DNA of 6,605 nucleotides. It comes from Bacteroidota bacterium (lineage in GTDB: Bacteria > Bacteroidota > Bacteroidia > Flavobacteriales_F > PHOS-HE28). Positions 1 through 3,913 of the stretch are shown here, piece after piece (within the stretch, counting starts at the first letter, position 1; each line of letters opens with the position of its first letter). The notes beneath the pieces are model-generated. The model was not told the DNA's origin. It ran no database searches and saw nothing but the letters and a program-made list of their open reading frames with translations. Where the stretch lies: the NCBI GenBank assembly GCA_023430325.1, contig JAEZAU010000005.1, positions 1 to 6,605 of the forward strand. Direction: 5' to 3'. Both the position numbers and the translations under genes were made by a program.

Positions 1-392
1 CCGATCCAGCCGTGGCCGCTGTGTGGTCTTTCGAATGTGCTGGTGGCAACGGTATTGGCGAAGGTGAAGAATTTCTTGCTGGGGTGATCCTTGCGTGAAA
101 GCCGATCGATGATGAGGCCATACTCATGGCGCAACATGTTCTTCAAACGACTCTCCACCACGAAGCGATTGCCAGGCTCGGGCCCGTAGATCGCGTTGCT
201 GAAATCCTTGTCGTAGGCGCTCATAGCCTTGGCGATGGTCTGTGAAGAACGGCCTGCGCGGAAGAAATGGCGTACGGTCTCCTGGCCTGCACCGATCTCG
301 GCAAAAGTGCCGTACAGATCAGGATCAAGATTGATCCGCTTGGCTTTTTGGGCCGGACTCAGTACGATCCGGTTCGGGTCATTTTGGATCAT
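1..392 (-). CDS. Conserved protein of unknown function, N-terminal part (cut by window edge)
   Basis: This partial minus-strand frame has 130 codons and starts MIQNDPNRIV; the C-terminus lies left of the window. The visible part contains the stretches LYGTFAEIGAGQE (about residues 28-40), AMSAYDKDFSNAIYG (about 56-70), RFVVESRLKNMLRHEYG (about 76-92), FFTFANTVAT and HGWIG at the edge. From memory these match a widespread family of roughly 500 residues that databases often label, doubtfully, as 'TonB-dependent receptor' or 'nicotinate-nucleotide adenylyltransferase'. I see no signal peptide or TonB plug here, so a cytoplasmic protein is likelier and the function is unknown. The frame stays open upstream of the chosen ATG back to a TGA, but offers no further ATG, GTG or TTG. 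A -7-like box at 413-420 also supports this start. A GGAAAG lies just before the ATG. Confidence 0.82.
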   Translation of the reverse strand, partial: MIQNDPNRIVLSPAQKAKRINLDPDLYGTFAEIGAGQETVRHFFRAGRSSQTIAKAMSAYDKDFSNAIYGPEPGNRFVVESRLKNMLRHEYGLIIDRLSRKDHPSKKFFTFANTVATSTFERPHSGHGWI

Positions 393-412
393 GTCTTTCC
401 AGGTCGCAGGTA

Positions 413-420
413 CAAATTTA
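413..420 (-). promoter_or_regulatory. Candidate -7 element of Bacteroidetes sigma factor
   Basis: On the minus strand this reads TAAATTTG, matching the Bacteroidetes -7 consensus TAnnTTTG. It ends 20 bases before the start codon at 392, which would give a short leader. No good TTTG -33 element is visible 19-21 bases further upstream (the best is a CTTT), so the call rests on the -7 match and its position. Confidence 0.35.
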
Positions 421-519
421 CGGCCTCCGTTCGCGGTGGAAAGTTGATAAGGGTCATATGAGGACCATCATTCCCGGTGGGATCAAGGGTCTGCGTTGCT
501 TCCCAGGCCCATTCCCTGC

Positions 520-933
520 TCAGGATCGTTCGAAGTCGATCGTGAGTTCACTGGTGAGCGTGCGATGCACCGGGCATTTTCCGGCGATCTGAAGAAGTCT
601 TTCGCGTTGTTCTGCTGAAAGCCCCGCGGGCAGATCCACTTCAACCCGCATGGCCGTGTTCACATCACCACCCTTCTGGCTGCGATCCATATGCACATGT
701 ACCTTGAAGGGCATGATGTTCCATTCTTTTCGCGCGGCGTACATCTTCAGCGTAATGGCGATACAGGAGGCCAGTGCGCCCAGCAAAAGTTCGTGCGGCC
801 TCAATCCCAGATCGCTGCCACCTTCGCTTGAAGGTTCATCGGCGATGACCTCCAGTCCGCGCGCGGAGATGCGTGTAAGATAATCGGCAGTATCCGGTGT
901 GGCTGTGACAGTGCGGTGAGAAGTTCGTTCCAT
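520..933 (-). CDS. OsmC/Ohr-family peroxide reductase
   Basis: A complete 137-residue protein, the usual length for the OsmC/Ohr fold. Family members are cytoplasmic thiol peroxidases that reduce organic or inorganic hydroperoxides with a pair of cysteines. Both are present: Cys57 in the long central helix (RPHELLLGALASCIAITLKM, 46-65) and Cys120 in the second motif (IAGKCPVHRTL, 116-126). The P-H-E-L-L-L-GALASC pattern is typical of the stand-alone OsmC-like group rather than of Ohr proper, so the preferred substrate cannot be stated. There is no signal peptide. The gene is the fifth of a minus-strand series, with its start 48 bases beyond the stop of the small hypothetical gene. A perfect hairpin sits 3 bases upstream of the ATG and no Shine-Dalgarno sequence is visible. 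The family call is firm; the exact enzymatic role is inferred. Confidence 0.93.
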   Translation of the reverse strand: MERTSHRTVTATPDTADYLTRISARGLEVIADEPSSEGGSDLGLRPHELLLGALASCIAITLKMYAARKEWNIMPFKVHVHMDRSQKGGDVNTAMRVEVDLPAGLSAEQRERLLQIAGKCPVHRTLTSELTIDFERS

Positions 934-936
934 TTC

Positions 937-952
937 CAGGGAAATATCCCTG
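937..952. repeat. Perfect inverted repeat directly upstream of the OsmC-family start codon
   Basis: The arms CAGGGA and TCCCTG are separated by four bases. On the minus strand the hairpin ends 3 bases before the ATG of the OsmC-family gene, exactly where a ribosome would bind. It could be a translational control hairpin, an operator, or the second half of a terminator for the gene upstream. No experimentally known motif is recognised. Confidence 0.5.
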
Positions 953-953
953 A

Positions 954-971
954 AAGATCGATCAAGATCTT
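954..971. repeat. Perfect inverted repeat after the small hypothetical gene
   Basis: The arms AAGATC and GATCTT are separated by six bases (GATCAA). It lies 10 bases past the stop codon of the minus-strand gene ending at 982 and one base from the next inverted repeat (937-952). In minus-strand RNA the arm end reads GAUCUUUC, so the U-run is too short for a classical intrinsic terminator, but a terminator-like role is possible. Confidence 0.4.
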
Positions 972-981
972 CCAGTTCGGC

Positions 982-1251
982 TCAGTTGAGCGAAAATCCT
1001 TCAGGGAATTCGCTCAATGCGTACATGGCCTGCATGTGGATGTTGCGTTCACTGGCGGAAGCACCATTGGTGCGGAACCCGGGCAACCGATCGAAAGCCG
1101 TGGGCCTGATGATCTTCTTGCAAGCGCTGAAGCTCACAACGCGATAGATCGTGGACTGGTTATTCGGGTCAGGGTCGCTGATGGTGCGGTACTGACCGGA
1201 TAGATGCAGCAGCAACGAAAGGCGTGCTGGGGAGAACGGTGATGGTCCCAT
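982..1251 (-). CDS. Small hypothetical protein (89 residues)
   Basis: Not a family I recognise. The frame begins MGPSPFSPARLSLLLHL and ends SEFPEGFSLN. It is called as coding because its codons (ATC, CGC, AAC, GAC, CAG, TTC and few rare ones) resemble those of the neighbouring genes, and it fits the gap between two minus-strand genes. It has one cysteine and no clear transmembrane segment; the short hydrophobic run near the start (residues 11-15) is too weak to be a confident signal peptide. The frame is open further upstream to an ATG at 1293, giving 103 residues, but that extension looks non-coding and approaches a palindrome. It could also be the remnant of a longer, decayed gene. A plus-strand frame over the same interval (916-1203) is less gene-like. 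Confidence 0.45.
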   Translation of the reverse strand: MGPSPFSPARLSLLLHLSGQYRTISDPDPNNQSTIYRVVSFSACKKIIRPTAFDRLPGFRTNGASASERNIHMQAMYALSEFPEGFSLN

Positions 1252-1319
1252 GTTGGCGCTTCGGTACCATGAAGTTCGCACAGATCCCGACATATCGGTA
1301 CTTGCGGAGCCGAGAATTC

Positions 1320-1345
1320 TGAACGATCGATGGTTCGATCGTTCA
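1320..1345. repeat. Perfect 11-bp-arm palindrome overlapping a stop codon
   Basis: The arm TGAACGATCGA and its exact reverse complement flank the four bases TGGT. The TGA stop of the minus-strand secreted-protein gene (1343-1345) is part of one arm. In minus-strand RNA this makes a strong stem with a tight loop directly at the 3' end of that gene. It is followed by GAAUUCUCGG rather than a U-tract, so it is a 3'-end hairpin or protein-binding palindrome rather than a textbook intrinsic terminator. Confidence 0.6.
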
Positions 1346-2128
1346 CCAACCTGTTACAAAAAGCTTACGCGCACTCTGCAGGCTCGTCTTATTATAACGG
1401 CTGAACACTTCCGCCGCGCGATCCTGAATAGACTCTTTCTTCTCTCGTGCCACCCATCCGAGCAACGCCTCTCTCAATATGAACGCTTCGGGTATCAGCA
1501 GACCTGTGGTCCAGAGAACAGGTTCCGCCTCCGTGGCACGTATGGCGTTGGTGAAGAAGCCCCGGCTCATGCTGGCCAGGATCATCACTTCCCTGGGTCT
1601 GTCATCCACGGGCCTATATACATGGGTGATCTTATGGTCCATGAGCCCGTTATGTCCCATGAAGACGATAAGATCGGCGCCGCCACCGATGGGGATCACT
1701 GTTCCTCCAAGACCGATCAGGCTGCGGCCATCTCCACTTGCGAAGAGGAGCAGATCCTCGGTGGCTTTTCGAAGTTGTGTTCCGGCATAAGCATCGGCCA
1801 CCAGATAAATGGTGCTGTCCTTGTGTTTCCAGACGGCCCTTTCAAGGATGTAGGGCCCATCAGGAGCTCGTGTCTCCAAGCGCACCCATTCGGGGGCCCA
1901 ATCGAAATGGCTGCGTACACCGAAACCTGCTCCCCATAGGATATTGGATGCAGGATCGGCACCATTGCCGCCCACACCGCTCACTTTCAGTCCTTGCTGA
2001 GCTTCGTTATCAGCCAGGGCAACAATGACGTGGATCACACGCGTGGAAAAGACCGGCGAGCATGCCAGGATCACCAATGCCAACAGGAATGGTCGCAGAT
2101 ACATGCGGGAAGGCCGCGCTAGGGACAT
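1343..2128 (-). CDS. Secreted protein of unknown function, possible degenerate caspase-like fold
   Basis: A 261-residue protein with a signal peptide: Arg residues near the start, then a hydrophobic core LRPFLLALVILACSPVFS (11-28). An alternative ATG at 2104 removes eight residues and leaves the signal intact. The first ATG directly follows an in-frame TAG. The ILAC stretch could be a weak lipobox, but Leu at -2 is unusual. The mature part has VIHVIVALADNEAQQG (31-46), ADLIVFMGHNG (151-161), VMILASMSRGFF (181-192), LWTTGLLIPEA (205-215) and ARKLFVTG near the end. A strand leading to GHxG, then a strand leading to a small-residue/Ser motif, recalls the His and Cys sites of caspase-like proteases, but no cysteine stands at the second site. 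I recall similar uncharacterised proteins; the function is unknown. It lies between lolA and a small hypothetical gene on the same strand. The plus-strand frame over it (1250-1939) is a shadow. Confidence 0.85.
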   Translation of the reverse strand: MSLARPSRMYLRPFLLALVILACSPVFSTRVIHVIVALADNEAQQGLKVSGVGGNGADPASNILWGAGFGVRSHFDWAPEWVRLETRAPDGPYILERAVWKHKDSTIYLVADAYAGTQLRKATEDLLLFASGDGRSLIGLGGTVIPIGGGADLIVFMGHNGLMDHKITHVYRPVDDRPREVMILASMSRGFFTNAIRATEAEPVLWTTGLLIPEAFILREALLGWVAREKKESIQDRAAEVFSRYNKTSLQSARKLFVTGW

Positions 2129-2169
2129 CTAGGCCAGGGTGGAAGGGCGAAGATACCGGACCAGGACGA

Positions 2170-2190
2170 AAGCTCTCCAAATCGGAGCTT
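2170..2190 (-). terminator. Hairpin downstream of the lolA-like gene, possible terminator
   Basis: The arms AAGCTC and GAGCTT pair perfectly, with one further T-G wobble pair, around a loop of about seven bases. The hairpin lies 16 bases past the stop of the LolA-like gene on the minus strand and before the secreted-protein gene. Only a short pyrimidine stretch (UCGUCC) follows, so termination efficiency is uncertain. Confidence 0.35.
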
Positions 2191-2206
2191 ATTGAAAGAT
2201 CCCAGA

Positions 2207-2854
2207 TCAACGCATATCGTTCACTTCAACTCCAGGATACCTGGCCTTGTCGAACGCGAACAGATCATCCGCAAGCTCTACATTGGCGTTGAAGCGGTCC
2301 AATGCGTAGGTGACCGAATTTCCATCCTTATATAGGACCTGGATGCTCCGGGGTTGTGTCTTCGCTTTATCAACCGCCAATATCACGGTGTGATAAGGCT
2401 TCTTTGCAGGATCGGCAGGAAATAGTTTGATCACCTGTGTTGCGACGCCATTTTCCATACGCTCTTCAACGAACTGACTTTTGAAGCCGTTCTCGAACTG
2501 GGTCACCAGTTTTGCCGGATCGAGCTCCTGGTCCATTTCAGCGGGATCGCTCAAGGTCACTTCATTGCTCTCCTTGCTATAGGTGTAAAGCGTCTTTCCA
2601 TCGTTGATGATGGTGTTCTTGTCAAGCACCAGGCGGAACTTGCTTCCTTTCACCTTCATGCTTCCTTGTTGCTTCACATCCAGCTTATCCTTTCCGTTCT
2701 GCAACCGGCTGCTGAAATCGGCCTCGAAGGTCTTCCAGGTCCTGGCCTGCGCCATCAATTTGTCGATGATAGCCTTGCTCTTGGGGTCGTCCTGAGCAGG
2801 GAGGGACATTGCGGAGGAGAGGGAGAACAGAAGTAACAGAAGGAAGGATCTCAT
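2207..2854 (-). CDS. lolA: LolA-like periplasmic lipoprotein carrier
   Basis: A 215-residue protein with a clear signal peptide (MRSFLLLLLFSLSSAMSLPA, then QDDP). LolA takes outer-membrane lipoproteins released by the LolCDE transporter and carries them through the periplasm to the outer membrane. The mature protein shows the family pattern: SKAIIDKLMAQARTWKTFEADF (about 26-47), QGSMKVKGSKFRLVL (about 63-77), then NDGKTLYTYSKESNEVTLSD (about 83-102), and a C-terminus DDLFAFDKARYPGVEVNDMR close to that of Bacteroidetes homologues. The start was chosen at the ATG that opens the signal peptide; the frame continues to an ATG at 2917, but that would bury the signal. In many Bacteroidetes lolA follows ftsK. 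Here the upstream neighbour is a SET-domain gene 80 bases away on the same strand, so co-transcription is possible. The family is clear; lolA is a family-level name. Confidence 0.9.
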   Translation of the reverse strand: MRSFLLLLLFSLSSAMSLPAQDDPKSKAIIDKLMAQARTWKTFEADFSSRLQNGKDKLDVKQQGSMKVKGSKFRLVLDKNTIINDGKTLYTYSKESNEVTLSDPAEMDQELDPAKLVTQFENGFKSQFVEERMENGVATQVIKLFPADPAKKPYHTVILAVDKAKTQPRSIQVLYKDGNSVTYALDRFNANVELADDLFAFDKARYPGVEVNDMR

Positions 2855-2934
2855 GATGTTCTTGTGGTGCGTCGCTATTTGACAAAGCTTATGCCATCCC
2901 GTGCTTTCCAGCGCCATTGAAGGTCTGCCGCGGT

Positions 2935-3417
2935 TCAGCGTTTCTTGTTCTTGGGTTTCAGCATGGTGCCCCGGCAGCTCGAACGGCCGCAGTGGCAGGC
3001 CCAGATCTTCAATAAACGTTTGGTGTATGGTACGTCGAATTCGAAACCATAATCGTACGTGATCTCTTCGCCTGGCCTGATGGTGCGCAATGCTTCAATG
3101 ATCACCTTTTCTTTTCTGGGATCGCCGCTATCATGCTCATGCACGAAGGCGATGCTGTTGGGTTCACAACTGCTGTTGATCCACCGGGCGATATTACCGC
3201 CTTGTTCCGCATCGATGATGTAATGATCGTTCAACGTGAAGAGGAACGTATGACCTGTATCGATGTCCGCATGATGGTTCTTGTCCGCCTCTTCATGGGT
3301 GATCAACTTCCCCTTGTATTCAACGATCGGTTCTCCCTTCCTGATCAATTCCTTTGCGAAAACCCCGTTGCCGTGTATCGGGGAACGCCTCCGTACTATC
3401 TTCAACGCCATCTGCAC
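2935..3417 (-). CDS. SET-domain protein-lysine methyltransferase with post-SET zinc motif
   Basis: A compact 160-residue protein that is essentially a bare SET domain. The family transfers methyl from S-adenosylmethionine to lysine side chains of proteins. The motifs appear in order: SPIHGNGVFAKELIRKGEPIVEY (12-34; GxGVFA contacts the cofactor), RWINSSCEPN (78-87), the catalytic-tyrosine motif ITYDYGFE (119-126), and a post-SET cysteine set C-x-C-x4-C (141, 143, 148, in ACHCGRSSCRG), which normally binds zinc next to the active site. The usual NHSCxPN reads NSSCEPN here, with Ser in place of His. The tail KPKNKKR is basic. The protein is probably cytoplasmic; its substrate cannot be read from the sequence. 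An ATG two codons in (3411) is an alternative start. A promoter-like box lies 18 bases upstream. The gene precedes lolA on the same strand. Confidence 0.93.
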   Translation of the reverse strand: MQMALKIVRRRSPIHGNGVFAKELIRKGEPIVEYKGKLITHEEADKNHHADIDTGHTFLFTLNDHYIIDAEQGGNIARWINSSCEPNSIAFVHEHDSGDPRKEKVIIEALRTIRPGEEITYDYGFEFDVPYTKRLLKIWACHCGRSSCRGTMLKPKNKKR

Positions 3418-3435
3418 TTGCCGGTTTCAGGCTCG

Positions 3436-3468
3436 CAAAGCTATTCGCAGGGATCAAAGTGGATCAAG
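3436..3468 (-). promoter_or_regulatory. Predicted Bacteroidetes-type promoter for the SET-domain gene
   Basis: On the minus strand TAGCTTTG (3436-3443) matches the -7 consensus TAnnTTTG. A CTTG (3465-3468) lies 21 bases further upstream, within the usual 19-21 base spacing for the TTTG -33 element. The box ends 18 bases before the ATG at 3417, predicting a leader of roughly 10-15 bases. Confidence 0.5.
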
Positions 3469-3520
3469 ATCGGAACGCGTTATGCTAAGTGAGCAGTGTA
3501 ATACCGGGTTGATTGGAAGT

Positions 3521-3535
3521 GCACGATCATCGTGC
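3521..3535. promoter_or_regulatory. 15-base palindrome, possible operator
   Basis: GCACGAT-C-ATCGTGC is a perfect 7-base inverted repeat around one central base. It lies in the divergent intergenic region, about 105 bases upstream of the SET start and about 200 upstream of the plus-strand ORFs. The near-zero spacer suits binding by a dimeric regulator better than an RNA hairpin. No known operator is recognised. Confidence 0.35.
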
Positions 3536-3731
3536 CATGGGATAGCTGTGGATTTTCCTCCACGGCGATCGAGGATTTATTAAGCGGACCATTTCTCCGG
3601 TACTGTTCGCTTCCGCACCACTGCTGGCATACGCATCTAGGCATGGAGTTGGCGTGGCTGGCTGTTGCCGCTCGCATCGGAATTTCGTGGTGCAGCTTTT
3701 TGGATCAGGGTAATGATGCTGCGGCCGTGAC

Positions 3732-3911
3732 ATGCAACACACCAACCACCCCGTCCGTTCGGAAGGACCAGATCTCATTATATCTCAACGCAAGAGGAAG
3801 AAAGTTCGGTCAACCGCCGAACTTGATCGTCCCGGCCGCCAGGTCATGATCGAACGACCAGCGCAGGTGCCTGCGGCTTCCCCTGTTCCAGAACCACAAG
3901 CCACTTATTGA
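3732..3911 (+). CDS. Possible 59-residue basic/Pro-rich ORF abutting the poly-HAMP gene
   Basis: ATG at 3732, TGA at 3909-3911, two bases before the ATG at 3914 (TGATCATG). The product begins MQHTNHPVRSEG, has a strongly basic centre (QRKRKKVR, residues 19-26) and ends in a Pro/Ala-rich stretch (ERPAQVPAASPVPEPQATY). No domain is recognised. There are three readings: an independent leader peptide whose stop couples translation to the next gene; the native N-terminus of the poly-HAMP protein, separated by a frameshift or sequence error near 3905-3913; or chance. The second is attractive because, as I recall, poly-HAMP kinases often start with a short basic, disordered segment, and the alternative upstream reading in the HAMP gene's own frame looks non-coding. 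No Shine-Dalgarno sequence is visible. Confidence 0.4.
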   Translation: MQHTNHPVRSEGPDLIISQRKRKKVRSTAELDRPGRQVMIERPAQVPAASPVPEPQATY

Positions 3912-3913
3912 TC

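Larger units (their letters stand above)
3418..3731. other. Intergenic region between divergent transcription units
   Basis: No convincing gene is present. Frames crossing this stretch on both strands (3527-3778 minus, 3532-3849 plus) lack signal, domain or codon-use support. It separates the minus-strand SET gene from the plus-strand poly-HAMP gene, holds the predicted SET promoter and a 15-base palindrome at 3521-3535, and should contain the promoter of the plus-strand unit. I find no TAnnTTTG match on the plus strand here, and no tRNA-like fold. Confidence 0.6.

Noticed and set aside
229..461. Two overlapping plus-strand ORFs of 72 and 64 codons
   Set aside because: Antisense to the left-edge gene and its leader; no features of their own.
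393..467. Upstream in-frame extension of the left-edge gene (DPYQLSTANGGRKFVPATWKD)
   Set aside because: It reads somewhat like protein, but there is no ATG, GTG or TTG before the upstream TGA, and a -7 promoter match lies inside it.
916..1203. 95-codon plus-strand ORF
   Set aside because: It overlaps the OsmC-family start region and the hairpins, and the minus frame 982-1251 has more gene-like codon use. Not excluded with certainty.
1250..1939. 229-codon plus-strand ORF
   Set aside because: Antisense to the secreted-protein gene, whose minus frame has a signal peptide and protein-like motifs. The plus product has no domain pattern.
2855..2934. Near-match to the -7 consensus (TAAGCTTTG) upstream of lolA
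   Set aside because: The spacing between TA and TTTG is three bases, not two, and no clear -33 element is seen, so it is not listed as a promoter.
3527..3849. ORFs of 83 (minus) and 105 (plus) codons in the intergenic region
   Set aside because: Products are rich in Cys, Trp and His with no pattern of a folded domain. The plus frame overlaps the better-placed 59-codon ORF in another frame.
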